From positions 62,001 through 126,000 of the forward strand of contig CANRCD010000002.1 of the NCBI GenBank assembly GCA_947629005.1: DNA of 64,000 nt. The letters run 5' to 3'. Origin of the DNA: an uncultured Clostridia bacterium. GTDB lineage: Bacteria; Bacillota; Clostridia; UMGS1883. The notes below the pieces were generated by a model. It saw only the letters and a program-made list of their open reading frames with translations, did no database searches and had not been told where the DNA came from. Positions 7,914 through 17,103 of this stretch are shown piece by piece (positions within the stretch are counted from its first letter, which is position 1; each line of letters opens with the position of its first letter). The position numbers and the translations under genes are program-made.

Positions 7914-9895
7914 AAAAGAAAAACCGTTTCAGTTCAATAATGCGCAGCACCTCCTTCGTTTACGTTATAGCGGTGCTTGTTTTGGCGTGTATTCTGCTCC
8001 GCTTCGACGCGCCTCTGCCCGTGGCGGCGGCGCTGATCCTGATTTCGGCGCTGATGCTTTTGCATCTCATTTTGGAGCGGCGCGGGAGAATAATGAAAAT
8101 CGAAAGATATCTGGGGCTCGGTTTATCGGAGGAGCCCTCCGAAAATGAGAACCGCCTGCCCTTTAACGTGCCGGAGCCTATGGCCGGAGTACGCGTGGAC
8201 GGAACGCTTGTCTGGTACAATAAGGCCTTCAGCGACGCGTTTACCTCGGGAGGCTTCGCAGAAACATTGGATGAGATTTTCCCGAGCGTCAGTGTGGACG
8301 AGATAATCACCGATAAGGGCTCGCGCGTAATCGAGGCGTCCTTCGGGCAGCTCAGCTACCGCCTGCACCCGACTGTAATGCGCAACGCCGATCCCGACAA
8401 GGCCGCGGTGGTGATTTTTGCCGAAAACGCCTCCGACGTAAATTTGCTTAAATCCGCCGCCAGGGACGCTCGCTCGGTAGTAATGAATGTGAAGGTGGAC
8501 AACTACGACGAAACCGTGGCCGACGCCGGAGAAAACGAGCAGCTTGAGCTCACGGCTTCAATCGACAGGGCCATCACAGGCTGGGTGCACGACGCCGGCG
8601 GCCTTGTGCGCAAGCTTGAAAAGGACCGCTATGTGGTGGTGCTCCAAAGCGCCGCTTTTGATAGGATAGTCGCCGACAAATTCTCGATTTTAAGCGCCGT
8701 TAAAAGCATAGCCGTGCTTTCGGCCTCCGCCCCTACGCTGAGCATAGGCGTGGGCGTGGGCGGCGAAAGCCCCGCCGAGTGCGACAGCTTTGCCCGCGCG
8801 GCGCTGGATATGGCGCTGGGCCGCGGCGGGGATCAGGCCGTTGTCTGCGACGCGGGCCGGTTCAGCTATTACGGCGGCTCTACTAAGGACGTGGAAAAGC
8901 GTACTCGCGTTAAGGCGAGAGTCATGGCCCAGTCGCTTAAGGAGCATATCCTCGCGGCGGAAAATGTTGTCGTCATGGGCCATAAGAACGCCGACGTGGA
9001 CGCCGTCGGAGCGGCGATAGGCGTGGCTTGCGCGGCTTTTCATCTGGAGCGTGACGTGAAAATACTTTTGAACACCGAAAACGCGGCGGTGCGCTCGCTG
9101 GTTGACGTTATAACAAAAAATCACTACCATGACGGCCTGTTTGTCGGCCGCAATCAGGTAAAGGAATATGTGGACGGCGGCACGCTGCTCATAATCTGCG
9201 ACACCCACCGTCCCGAGCTCACCGAAATGCCCGATCTGCTTGACATCGCGGGCTGTAAGGCTATGATAGACCACCACCGCCGCAGCGAAAGCTTTATCGA
9301 GGGCTGCGAAATGGTTTATCACGAGCCGGGAGCTTCCTCCGCCTGCGAGATGGTTACAGAGATTCTCATGTATATGGACGGAGGGCTCAGCCTCAGCACC
9401 ATCGACGCCACCGCCCTTTACGCCGGAATCATTCTTGATACCAAGAACTTCGTCTTTAAAACCGGCGCCCGCACCTTTGAGGCGGCGGCCTATCTGCGCA
9501 ACGCCGGCGTTGACACCATCAGAGTGAAGCAGTTCTTCCGCGAAACTCCGGACGACTACCGCCAAAAGAGCGACATCGTGGCCTCTGCTAAAATCGACGA
9601 CCGCGGCATTTCTCACGCTAAGGTGTTCGCCGAGCTGCCCGCCGCGCTGATAGCGCAGGCGGCTGACGAAATGCTTGATGTGGAGGGCGTGACGGCCTCG
9701 TTCGTCATCTCCCGCGACGGAGACGGCGTGCGGATAAGCGCGCGCAGCCTTGGCGATGTGAACGTACAGCTTATATGCGAAAGGCTGGGCGGCGGCGGCC
9801 ACGCTCTGGTGGCGGCGGCGCAGATTAGGTCGATATCGGTGAACGACGCCTCAAAGAAGCTGAAAAACGCTGTTGACGATTATTTCAACGGCTGA
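7910..9895 (+). CDS. gdpP: Cyclic-di-AMP phosphodiesterase GdpP (GGDEF-like/DHH-DHHA1)
   Basis: Membrane-bound hydrolase of c-di-AMP, controlling potassium, osmotic and wall homeostasis. The 661-residue length matches family members. Two N-terminal helices (about 12-60) precede a PAS-like region, a degenerate GGDEF domain (about 175-320) and a DHH/DHHA1 catalytic half: GHKNADVDA near 360, CDTHRP near 430 and DHHRR near 455, then GGGGH in the DHHA1 part near 630. The Asp/His metal ligands expected for activity are all present. It overlaps yybS by 4 bp and lies 32 bp before rplI. Confidence 0.95.
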   Translation: MKKKNRFSSIMRSTSFVYVIAVLVLACILLRFDAPLPVAAALILISALMLLHLILERRGRIMKIERYLGLGLSEEPSENENRLPFNVPEPMAGVRVDGTLVWYNKAFSDAFTSGGFAETLDEIFPSVSVDEIITDKGSRVIEASFGQLSYRLHPTVMRNADPDKAAVVIFAENASDVNLLKSAARDARSVVMNVKVDNYDETVADAGENEQLELTASIDRAITGWVHDAGGLVRKLEKDRYVVVLQSAAFDRIVADKFSILSAVKSIAVLSASAPTLSIGVGVGGESPAECDSFARAALDMALGRGGDQAVVCDAGRFSYYGGSTKDVEKRTRVKARVMAQSLKEHILAAENVVVMGHKNADVDAVGAAIGVACAAFHLERDVKILLNTENAAVRSLVDVITKNHYHDGLFVGRNQVKEYVDGGTLLIICDTHRPELTEMPDLLDIAGCKAMIDHHRRSESFIEGCEMVYHEPGASSACEMVTEILMYMDGGLSLSTIDATALYAGIILDTKNFVFKTGARTFEAAAYLRNAGVDTIRVKQFFRETPDDYRQKSDIVASAKIDDRGISHAKVFAELPAALIAQAADEMLDVEGVTASFVISRDGDGVRISARSLGDVNVQLICERLGGGGHALVAAAQIRSISVNDASKKLKNAVDDYFNG

Positions 9896-9927
9896 GCCGT
9901 ATTTAATACTGAAAGGAAGAAAGAGAT

Positions 9928-10374
9928 ATGAAGGTTGTACTTTTGGCCGACGTTAAGGGCCACGGGAAAAAGGGTGATCTGGTGGAGGCAAGCGACGGCT
10001 ACGCCAGAAACTATCTGCTTCCCCGCAAGCTGGCCGTGGAGGCCACCAAGGGCATAATCAACGAGCTCAAGGGAAAGAGCGACGCCGCGGCCTATCACCG
10101 CGAGCAGGAGCGCATAGCCGCCGAGCAGACGAAAACCGTGCTTGAAAGCGCGCCCGTCATAATCAAAGCCCGCGCGGGCGAGGGCGGCAGGCTTTTCGGT
10201 AAAGTGACGTCTCAGGACGTGGCCGACGCTATGAAAATGCAGCTCCACCGCGTTGTGGACAAGAAAAAAATCGTTCTGCCCGACGGTATCAAGGCCATCG
10301 GCGACAAAACTGTGGAAGTGAAGCTTTTCCCCGAGATTACCGCAAAGGTCGTAGTACGCGTGGAAAGCGAATAG
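9928..10374 (+). CDS. rplI: 50S ribosomal protein L9
   Basis: Large-subunit ribosomal protein L9, 148 residues, normal length. The N-terminal rRNA-binding domain has the L9 pattern VILLxDVKGxGKKGDxVE...DGYARNYLLP (here starting MKVVLLADVKG), joined by a long helix to the C-terminal domain containing GGRLFGKVT and the DKKKI region. ATG follows GAAAGGAAG. It lies between gdpP and dnaB as in other Firmicutes. Confidence 0.98.
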   Translation: MKVVLLADVKGHGKKGDLVEASDGYARNYLLPRKLAVEATKGIINELKGKSDAAAYHREQERIAAEQTKTVLESAPVIIKARAGEGGRLFGKVTSQDVADAMKMQLHRVVDKKKIVLPDGIKAIGDKTVEVKLFPEITAKVVVRVESE

Positions 10375-10392
10375 ATATGGAGGTGAGCGCGG

Positions 10393-11715
10393 ATGGACGC
10401 TCCGATAGGCGTAACCATGCCGTATAATCTCGAGGCCGAGCAGGCCATTCTCGCCAGCGCCATAATGAACGAGGGCGCGCTCAGCGCCGTCATGGAGGGA
10501 CTCAGCGAGGACGACTTCTACGTAACGGCCCACAAGACCCTGTTTTCCGCCATAAACACGCTGTTCACCGGCGGGCGGCCCGTGGATATGGTCACCGTGT
10601 CGGGAGAGCTTGGCGAAAAGCTTGACAGTATCGGCGGAATAAGCTATCTGACAAAGATAATGCAGGGCGTATATACCACCGAGAATCTGCGCCACTATAT
10701 GGATATAGTGCGCGATAAAACCACTCTGCGCCGGCTTATCGAGGCCGGCAGCGGTATTGTGGATATGTGCGTCAAGGACGAGGAGGACGCCGAGCATATC
10801 CTTGACCGCAGCGAGCAGCTCATCTTCGGCATAGGCGACGGGCGCGGCTCCAAAGGCTTTACCCATATTGGCGAGGTCGTCAAGACCTCCATGGCCCTTA
10901 TTGAGGAGCTCAAAAAGCGCGGCGGCAACGTGACGGGTATCCCCACCGGCTTCGCCGGTCTGGACGATTATACCGCCGGTCTGCAAAAAAGCGACCTCAT
11001 AATCGTCGCGGGCCGCCCCGGCACGGGTAAAACCAGTCTTTCGCTGAATCTCGCCGAGGCCGCGGCCATACGCAGCAAGGCCGTCACGGCTATATTTTCG
11101 CTGGAAATGAGCAAGGAACAGCTTGTGAACCGTGTGCTTTCGAGCGAGGCCCTTGTTCCGCTCAGCAAGCTGCGCGTGGGCGACGTGGGCCCCGAAGAAA
11201 TGACAAAGCTTGCCCACGCCCTTAAGGACGTGGTAACCGCGCCGATATATATTGACGACACTCCCGGAATAACCGTTTCCGAAATCAGCGCCAAGTGCCG
11301 CAGGCTCAAAATGGAGCGCGGGCTGGATTTGGTGGTTATCGACTACCTTCAGCTAATGGAAAGCGGCCGGCGCGAAAGCAACCGCGCCACCGAGATAAGC
11401 GCAATTTCCCGCGCGCTAAAGATAATGGCGAAGGATTTGAACGTGCCGGTGCTGGCCGGCTCGCAGCTTAACCGCTCGTCCGAGAGCGAAAAGCGCCGCC
11501 CACGCATAAGCGATATGCGCGAGAGCGGCTCTATCGAGCAGGACGCCGACCTTATCCTCATTCTTTATAACCCTTCTGGCGACGAGGAGGGCGGCGAGCC
11601 GTCGAACATTTTGGAATGTATTGTTGCAAAAAACCGCGCCGGCTCCACAGGCACAGTTAAAATGGCCTGGCGCGGCGAATATACAAAGTTTACCGACTTG
11701 GATCCCCGCTCTTAA
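10393..11715 (+). CDS. dnaB: Replicative DNA helicase DnaB
   Basis: Hexameric 5'-3' helicase at the replication fork. 440 residues, full length. The N-terminal domain begins with the typical PYNLEAEQAILAS. The RecA-like C-terminal domain has Walker A GRPGTGKTS near 208, Walker B-type LVVIDYLQLM near 315 and the arginine-finger region RESGSIEQDADLI near 378. No intein interrupts the P-loop. ATG at 10393 follows GGAGGTGAGCG. Spacing to rplI is 18 bp and to tilS 21 bp. Confidence 0.98.
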   Translation: MDAPIGVTMPYNLEAEQAILASAIMNEGALSAVMEGLSEDDFYVTAHKTLFSAINTLFTGGRPVDMVTVSGELGEKLDSIGGISYLTKIMQGVYTTENLRHYMDIVRDKTTLRRLIEAGSGIVDMCVKDEEDAEHILDRSEQLIFGIGDGRGSKGFTHIGEVVKTSMALIEELKKRGGNVTGIPTGFAGLDDYTAGLQKSDLIIVAGRPGTGKTSLSLNLAEAAAIRSKAVTAIFSLEMSKEQLVNRVLSSEALVPLSKLRVGDVGPEEMTKLAHALKDVVTAPIYIDDTPGITVSEISAKCRRLKMERGLDLVVIDYLQLMESGRRESNRATEISAISRALKIMAKDLNVPVLAGSQLNRSSESEKRRPRISDMRESGSIEQDADLILILYNPSGDEEGGEPSNILECIVAKNRAGSTGTVKMAWRGEYTKFTDLDPRS

Positions 11716-11736
11716 ACGGCAGAAAGGCGGAAAATC

Positions 11737-13089
11737 ATGCTGGAGAAAAAGGTGCTTAATACCATCAGGGAGCACGGCCTCCTCGAAAAGGGCGACAAGG
11801 TCATCTGCGCCGTCAGCGGCGGCGCGGATTCCATGTGCCTGCTCACCGTGATGAAGGCTCTGGCAGACGAGCTGGAGCTCAAGGTCTATGCCGCCAACCT
11901 CAACCACTCTCTCCGCGGGGCCGAGGGAGACGGCGACTCTCAGTATGTGGAAACCGTGTGCGAGATAAAGGGAATCCCGTTTTTTGGAAAAAAGCTCGAC
12001 ATAGCGGCCATAGCAAAGGCCCGCGGCAAGTCCGTGGAGGAAACCGGCCGCGACGAGCGATACCGCTTTTTTGCCGAAGCGGCCGCCTCGCTTGGCGGGG
12101 CGAAGATAGCCACCGGCCACAATATGGGCGATAATGCCGAGACAGTGCTTTTCCGGCTGGCGCGCGGAAGCGGCAGCAGAGGGCTTTGCGGAATAAGATA
12201 TAAGCGCGGCAATATAATCCGCCCGCTGCTCGACGCGAGCCGAAGCGAGATTGAGGAATACCTGCTTGAAAACGCCGTCATGTGGCGGGAGGACAGCACC
12301 AACGCCGAGCTTGTCTACACCCGCAACAAAATACGACACGGCATCATTCCCCTGCTGAAGGAGATAAATCCCGACGCGGTGGAAAAGATAGTGGGCTGCG
12401 CCAAAAGCCTCAGCGAGGACGAAGAATACCTGCGCGGTCTCGCCGAGGGGCTGCTCGCCTCCGCGAGGCTCGACGACGGGGAGGAATACTCCACTTCGGC
12501 CATAATGGCGGCTCCGTTGCCGATAGCTAAGCGCGCCGCGGCCATACTGCTTGAAAACTGGGGCGCGAGGGACATCGACCAGCAGAAGATAAACGCCTTT
12601 CTGGATTTGTGCGGCAAGCCCTCGGGCAAGCGCATGGATGTGAATTCCGACGTCTACGCCCTGCGCAGCTTCTATACCGTGGTGCGCCGCAGCCGCGAGG
12701 AGGAACGCGAGTTTTCGTTCTCCATACGCCCGGGGCAGAAGGTGAAGCACCTCGACTGGGAGGTCGATATATCCATAACCGACACGCCGCCCCCGCCGGA
12801 GCCGGATGTGGCCGTGTTCGACGCGGCGCAGCTTTTCGGCATTTTTACGGTGCGCTCGCGCAGGGACGGCGATAAGATACGCTTAAAGGAGCAAGGCAGC
12901 AAAAAAATCAAGGACCTTTTCATTGAAAACCGTATCCCTCAGGACAGGCGCGGCCGTGTGCCGATAATCGCCAAGGGAGACGAGATAGTTTTTGTGCCGC
13001 CGCTGAGGCGCTCTCCGCGATACGCTCCAAACGAGAACACAAGGAATTTCCTTGTCATAAAATATACCGTCGTCACAAAGGAGGAATAA
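11737..13089 (+). CDS. tilS: tRNA(Ile)-lysidine synthase TilS
   Basis: ATP-dependent enzyme that converts the wobble cytidine of tRNA-Ile(CAU) to lysidine so that it reads AUA. 450 residues with the PP-loop SGGADSM at about 28-34, the conserved LNHSLRG near 55, the RYRFF and GHNMGDNAET segments of the N-type ATP pyrophosphatase domain, and a C-terminal TilS domain with RSRRDGDKI and KKIKDLFIE (about 370-395). It is followed after 2 bp by hpt and then ftsH, the conserved tilS-hpt-ftsH cluster. Confidence 0.97.
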   Translation: MLEKKVLNTIREHGLLEKGDKVICAVSGGADSMCLLTVMKALADELELKVYAANLNHSLRGAEGDGDSQYVETVCEIKGIPFFGKKLDIAAIAKARGKSVEETGRDERYRFFAEAAASLGGAKIATGHNMGDNAETVLFRLARGSGSRGLCGIRYKRGNIIRPLLDASRSEIEEYLLENAVMWREDSTNAELVYTRNKIRHGIIPLLKEINPDAVEKIVGCAKSLSEDEEYLRGLAEGLLASARLDDGEEYSTSAIMAAPLPIAKRAAAILLENWGARDIDQQKINAFLDLCGKPSGKRMDVNSDVYALRSFYTVVRRSREEEREFSFSIRPGQKVKHLDWEVDISITDTPPPPEPDVAVFDAAQLFGIFTVRSRRDGDKIRLKEQGSKKIKDLFIENRIPQDRRGRVPIIAKGDEIVFVPPLRRSPRYAPNENTRNFLVIKYTVVTKEE

Positions 13090-13091
13090 TT

Positions 13092-13652
13092 ATGAAGACA
13101 GAAGACATTAACAGCGTTGTCGATCGGGTGCTTATATCGGAGGAAGAAATCCGCCGCAAGGTTGCCGAAGTCGGCGCGCGGATCAGCCGCGATTATGCCG
13201 GCAAGGAGCCGCTCATTGTAGCGGTTTTAAGCGGCAGCTTTATATTCGCGTCCGATTTGGTTAGGGCCATAACCATACCTGTGGGAATCAGCTTTATCTA
13301 TGCCTCCAGCTACGGCGAGGGCTCCGAATCCACCGGCAGGGTTGACATAAGGACCGGCAAGGGCGGCCTCGACGCCGAGGGACGCGACGTCATAATCGTG
13401 GAGGACATTGTCGATACGGGCCGTACTCTCTCGGCGGTCAGAGATTTCCTTATCGAAAAGGGCGCCAAGTCCGTTGAAATATGCACTTTTCTCGATAAGC
13501 CCGCCCGTCGGGTTGTGCCCGTGGACGTGAGATATATGTGCTTCGACATACCTAACGAGTTCGTTGTTGGTTACGGTCTCGATTACGCCTACAAATATAG
13601 GCAGCTTCCCTTTGTGGGAGTACTTAAACCCGAAGTTTACGAAGAAAATTAA
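13092..13652 (+). CDS. hpt: Hypoxanthine phosphoribosyltransferase
   Basis: Purine salvage enzyme making IMP (and GMP) from hypoxanthine/guanine and PRPP. 186 residues. The PRPP-binding motif VEDIVDTGRTL is at about 102-112, with the flexible-loop SYGEGSESTG before it and the family VGYGLDYAYKYRQLPFVG near the end. ATG at 13092 follows AAAGGAGGAA, which spans the end of tilS. Middle gene of tilS-hpt-ftsH. Confidence 0.96.
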   Translation: MKTEDINSVVDRVLISEEEIRRKVAEVGARISRDYAGKEPLIVAVLSGSFIFASDLVRAITIPVGISFIYASSYGEGSESTGRVDIRTGKGGLDAEGRDVIIVEDIVDTGRTLSAVRDFLIEKGAKSVEICTFLDKPARRVVPVDVRYMCFDIPNEFVVGYGLDYAYKYRQLPFVGVLKPEVYEEN

Positions 13653-13667
13653 GGAGGGCTCCCCGCT

Positions 13668-15521
13668 TTGAACAAAACTGTTAAAAGTCTCAGCATTTAT
13701 TTGCTGATAACCCTGATAATAGCAGCCGTTGCCGCCTATATGTTCCGCCCGCCGGAGCAGCGCAAGACTTCGTTTTCCGAGCTTGTGCTGGCAATTAATG
13801 CCGGCAGCGTAACTGAACTCGAGATAAACGACGCCACCTGCATAGCTACCATCAACGGCGTAAAAACCGAGGTTGAGGCCAAGCGCGATATGCTTTACGC
13901 ACTCTGCGGCGAGGCTATAGCCGCCCAAATAAACGCCGGTACGCTCTCCGTCACCAATCCTAAGCCCGAAACCGTAAGCTGGTGGGTTTCGATAATTCCG
14001 TATCTGATAATTTCGCTGATCCCCATTGCGTTTTTGATATATTTCATGCGCCAGCAGACCGGCGGCAAGGGCGGCATTGGCGGCTTTGCCAAGAGCCACG
14101 CCAAGGTGGACGATGAAAAAACGCCAAAGGTGACCTTTGACGACGTGGCCGGCGCCGACGAGGAAAAGCAGGAGCTTCAGGAGATAGTCGAATTTTTGAA
14201 AAACCCGCGAAAGTTCATCGACCTCGGCGCAAGGATACCCAAGGGCGTGCTGCTTATAGGCCCTCCCGGCACGGGTAAAACGCTGCTGGCCAAGGCCATC
14301 GCCGGCGAGGCGAAGGTGCCTTTCTTCTCGATATCCGGCTCTGATTTCGTCGAGATGTTTGTGGGCGTGGGAGCCAGCCGCGTGCGGGATTTGTTTGAGC
14401 AGGCGCGCAAGAACCTTCCGGCCATAATCTTTATCGACGAGATAGACGCCGTTGGCCGCCAAAGGGGAACGGGTCTCGGCGGCGGGCACGACGAGCGCGA
14501 GCAGACGCTTAACCAGCTCCTTGTTGAAATGGACGGCTTTTCCGCCAACGAGGGCATAATTATGATAGCCGCCACCAACCGCCCAGATATTCTCGACCCC
14601 GCGCTGCTGCGCCCGGGCCGCTTTGACAGGCAGGTTGTGGTGAACTATCCGGACCAAAAGGGCCGCGAGGCCATACTCCGCGTCCACGCCAAGAATAAGC
14701 CCATCGACGAGGACAGCGTATCACTTGAGAAAATTGCCAAAACTACCTACGGCTTTACCGGCGCCGACCTCGAGAATCTCTTAAACGAGGCCGCCATTCT
14801 GGCCGCAAGGGCCGGCAAGAGCAAAATCACCATGACCGAAATGGACGAGGCCATGCTCAAGACTGTTATCGGTCCGGAAAAGAAGTCCAGCAAGCACACC
14901 GAGAAGGACAAAAAGCAAACCGCCTACCATGAGGCCGGTCACGCCGTTATAACGCGGCTGCTGCCCACGCAGGACCCCGTTCATCAGGTCTCCATAATCC
15001 CGCGCGGGCGCGCCGGCGGCTTCACGCTCAATCTGCCCGACCATGATAAGGCTTATATAAACAAGCAGACTATGCTCGACTATATTGTGGTGACGATGGC
15101 GGGCCGCGCCGCCGAAAAGATAGTTTTCGGTGAGATAAACACCGGAGCTTCAAGCGACCTCACGCACGCCACCAAGACCGCCCGTGAGATGGTAATGCAG
15201 TACGGAATGAGCGATAAGCTTGGCTGCGTCAGCTTCGATTCCGGCAATCACAACGTGTTCCTTGGCCGCGACTTAAGCGAGGGCCGCAATTACAGCGAAA
15301 GCGTGGCAGCCGAGATAGACGCCGAGATAAAGCGTATCACCGACGAGTGCTACGACCGCTGCGAAAGGCTGCTCCGCGAGAATATGCCGCGGCTTGAGAG
15401 CGTGGCGGCCGCCCTTATGGAGCATGAAAAGCTTGACGGGGACGAATTTGAGGCCGCGTTTACGGCTCCCGACCGCGCCGCCGCGGAGGCCGCTTCCGCC
15501 GAAGATAAGCCCGCCGAATAA
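13668..15521 (+). CDS. ftsH: ATP-dependent zinc metalloprotease FtsH
   Basis: Membrane-anchored AAA+ protease degrading membrane and regulatory proteins. 617 residues: N-terminal helix (about 8-24), extracytoplasmic FtsH domain, second helix (about 105-125), then Walker A GPPGTGKT near 198-205, Walker [13 protein letters not shown] region [20 protein letters not shown], and zinc site HEAGH at 421-425. The TTG start at 13668 has AAGGAGG ten bases upstream. The tail is Ala/Glu-rich. It is the last gene of the housekeeping run; a repeat element starts 15 bp after the stop. Confidence 0.97.
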   Translation: MNKTVKSLSIYLLITLIIAAVAAYMFRPPEQRKTSFSELVLAINAGSVTELEINDATCIATINGVKTEVEAKRDMLYALCGEAIAAQINAGTLSVTNPKPETVSWWVSIIPYLIISLIPIAFLIYFMRQQTGGKGGIGGFAKSHAKVDDEKTPKVTFDDVAGADEEKQELQEIVEFLKNPRKFIDLGARIPKGVLLIGPPGTGKTLLAKAIAGEAKVPFFSISGSDFVEMFVGVGASRVRDLFEQARKNLPAIIFIDEIDAVGRQRGTGLGGGHDEREQTLNQLLVEMDGFSANEGIIMIAATNRPDILDPALLRPGRFDRQVVVNYPDQKGREAILRVHAKNKPIDEDSVSLEKIAKTTYGFTGADLENLLNEAAILAARAGKSKITMTEMDEAMLKTVIGPEKKSSKHTEKDKKQTAYHEAGHAVITRLLPTQDPVHQVSIIPRGRAGGFTLNLPDHDKAYINKQTMLDYIVVTMAGRAAEKIVFGEINTGASSDLTHATKTAREMVMQYGMSDKLGCVSFDSGNHNVFLGRDLSEGRNYSESVAAEIDAEIKRITDECYDRCERLLRENMPRLESVAAALMEHEKLDGDEFEAAFTAPDRAAAEAASAEDKPAE

Positions 15522-15536
15522 TAGCATAAAAAGGGG

Positions 15537-15994
15537 ACGTAAAAAATACGCGCGGATCGGCGCGTCACAAACTCGTATTGCTTGTTTCGATTAAAAAAAT
15601 CGAAACTCGGCTCACCGCCGTTCCTTCTTATCCCCACAAATCCTGCATAGCCGTCTTTGCGGAGACTCTGCGGTTGAAAATTTTGTTTAATATTAATGAG
15701 GAAAATCCGTTCAAAATGAGCGGATTTTCTGCGTTTTACGCCCTTTGAATACGAACGAAAATCACCCTCTGCGCAGGCATTCGCCTGTTTTGCGCCGCTT
15801 CGCGGCGGGGCGATAGGGGCCCCCGCAAAGACGGCGGAGCCGGATTTGTGGGGAAAAGGAGGAGAGGCAAAGCGAGCCCGGTTTAGGTTTTGAAAAAACC
15901 TAAACCGCGATGCGAAGCCTGCTCCGACGCCGTTCTGCGCAATTTTTTTGACCGGCCCCGCACGGCCAAGTTACAGAGCGACTTTTTTGCGGCC
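15537..15994 (+). repeat. MITE-like dispersed element, copy 1
   Basis: This 550-bp gap after ftsH has no credible gene. It holds the longest of three related non-coding copies (others at 39154-39533 and inverted at 60424-60719). Shared landmarks, in order: GTAAAAAATACGCGC at the left edge, a hairpin that begins AGGAAAATCCG and ends CGGATTTTCTGCG (15697-15733), then the ACGAAAATCACCCTC motif, GCCTGTTTTGCGCCGC, CCGCAAAGACGG, GGATTTGTGGGGAAAAGG, TTCTGCGCAATTTTTTTGA and GCGACTTTTTTGCGGCC at the right edge. The two edges are imperfect inverted repeats. It also contains an inverted second piece of itself: 15631-15662 is largely the reverse complement of 15823-15854. Confidence 0.75.
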
Positions 15995-16071
15995 TTTTTG
16001 CTGAAAAATAATGTATGTACACAATGCAAACGGGGGCCGCGGACGGCCCCCTATATTAAAGCTTCAGTATT

Positions 16072-16551
16072 TTATCGTCTGTAGTATCTTTCGTTCTGGA
16101 TAAAGCCGCCGTCAGATGTGGCCTCCGCATTTTCGCAGGGGCAGGGGCATGAGCAGCTCACGCAGCCGAAATAGTCAGCCAGAAGGCCCACTATTCCGCC
16201 AAGGAGAAGCGTCAGCAGCCCCACGGCAATGGCCGTGCCCACGCGGTATACCGCAGCCGTGTCAGCGCCGACAAGCAGAGTAAAGATTGTGGCTAAAATG
16301 GCGCCCGCGCCGCCCAGAGCGGCGGTAATGCCGTTCGCGCAGAAGCAGGAGCGCAGACCGTCGCATTCACAGGCGCGGGACGCGGCCAGCAGCAGAGCAA
16401 CCAACCCAACCAAGCCTATTATGAGTATGGCGGGGAAAAGGGTGCCCGCAACGGCGGAGATTTCCGTAGCCTCAAAAAAGGCGTAGGTCACTATGCCCGC
16501 TACGACAGCGGCCAGCAGCGCCAGCTTTTGAGTTTTGTTGCCGCAGTTCAA
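16072..16551 (-). CDS. Small four-helix membrane protein with Cys-rich tail, function unknown
   Basis: I do not recognise the family. The 159-residue product has four hydrophobic helices (about 8-26, 33-57, 74-97, 103-128). The loop between helices 2 and 3 carries CECDGLRSCFC and the region after helix 4 carries a cysteine cluster (CVSCSCPCPC, near 130-140), then a polar tail ending RYYRR. The cysteine clusters suggest metal binding or disulfide cross-linking. The TTG start at 16551 is supported by a strong GGAGGTGAT seven bases upstream. It stands alone between a repeat element and the tRNA genes. Confidence 0.75.
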   Translation of the reverse strand: MNCGNKTQKLALLAAVVAGIVTYAFFEATEISAVAGTLFPAILIIGLVGLVALLLAASRACECDGLRSCFCANGITAALGGAGAILATIFTLLVGADTAAVYRVGTAIAVGLLTLLLGGIVGLLADYFGCVSCSCPCPCENAEATSDGGFIQNERYYRR

Positions 16552-16738
16552 AATATCACCTCCTCTATCTCATATTATGACGGGGAGGGGGATTTTGTCA
16601 AATCGGAGCGCGGCGCTGCCTTTTTCTTGGGGAGCATATAGACAGCGCCGACTTCGGCGCTCCATACGGAGAGGGAAAGGCAAGGGCGGAACGGGAAAAG
16701 GCCCGCACGGGCCATAGCGAGCCAAAATAAACAGGCAG

Positions 16739-16767
16739 CAAAAAAGGCGTTCCCGAAGGAACGCCTT
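16739..16767 (-). terminator. Terminator of the tRNA-Asp/tRNA-Thr transcript
   Basis: Read on the minus strand, AAAGGCGTTCC-TTCG-GGAACGCC followed by a T6 run: a stable 11-bp hairpin with a UUCG-type loop directly after the CCA of tRNA-Thr. The 187 bp to its left (16552-16738) hold no gene, only short GC hairpins. Confidence 0.85.
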
Positions 16768-16843
16768 TGGAGCTGTCCAGCAGATTCGAACTGCCGACCT
16801 CTTCCTTACCAAGGAAGTGCTCTGCCTGCTGAGCTAGGACAGC
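16768..16843 (-). tRNA. tRNA-Thr (anticodon GGT)
   Basis: Complete cloverleaf on the minus strand: acceptor GCTGTCC/GGACAGC, D-arm TAGCTCAGCAGGCAGAGCA, anticodon stem CTTCC/GGAAG with loop TTGGTAA giving anticodon GGT, T-arm with GTTCGAATC, discriminator T and genome-encoded CCA. It is the second gene of a two-tRNA transcript. Confidence 0.96.
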
Positions 16844-16847
16844 GTAT

Positions 16848-16924
16848 TGGCGACCCGGAAGGGGTTCGAACCCTCGACCTCCAGCGTGACAGGCTGGCGT
16901 ACTAACCAACTGTACTACCGGGCC
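16848..16924 (-). tRNA. tRNA-Asp (anticodon GTC)
   Basis: Complete cloverleaf on the minus strand: acceptor GGCCCGG pairing with CCGGGTC (one G-U), anticodon stem CCAGC/GCTGG with loop CTGTCAC giving GTC, T-loop GTTCGAACC, discriminator G and encoded CCA. First gene after the promoter at 16966-16994; 4 bp separates it from tRNA-Thr. Confidence 0.96.
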
Positions 16925-16965
16925 ATTTCGTCCAAATCCGTATCCGCGCTTTGCTTACCTTGTCC

Positions 16966-16994
16966 ATTATACAAGATATCAGCCGGTTTGTCAA
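16966..16994 (-). promoter_or_regulatory. Promoter of the tRNA pair
   Basis: On the minus strand, consensus TTGACA (16989-16994) and TATAAT (16966-16971) with 17-bp spacing, about 42 bp before tRNA-Asp. A perfect vegetative promoter fits strong stable-RNA transcription. Confidence 0.85.
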
Positions 16995-17032
16995 GCACTT
17001 TTTTTGTTTTTTCAAAATTTTTATAAAACCTC

Positions 17033-17082
17033 TTGACAAAGTTGTTCTACAAGTGTAAAATATAATTGATTCTACAAATGTC
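17033..17082 (+). promoter_or_regulatory. BlaI-type operator-promoter of the sensor/repressor operon
   Basis: TTGACA at 17033-17038 and TAAAAT at 17056-17061 are 17 bp apart. Two dyads of the kind bound by BlaI/MecI repressors overlap it: TACAAGTGTA at 17048-17057, between and touching the -10, and TACAAATGTC at 17073-17082 downstream. Their centres are 25 bp apart. Known BlaI/MecI operators are built on TACA/TGTA half-sites, so this is very probably the autoregulatory site of the repressor encoded just downstream. Confidence 0.8.
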
Positions 17083-17103
17083 AAACATAAGGAGAATACC
17101 GAT

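Noticed and set aside
13227-14687. Long open frame of 486 codons on the minus strand opposite hpt and ftsH
   Set aside because: It is the antisense of two certain genes; strong G/C third-position bias of the plus-strand codons keeps the opposite frame open. The translation is His/Gly/Tyr-rich and matches nothing.
15890-16084. Small plus-strand open frame (64 codons) after ftsH
   Set aside because: Lies inside and beyond repeat copy 1; the corresponding frame is not conserved in copy 2 or 3, and the ribosome site is poor.
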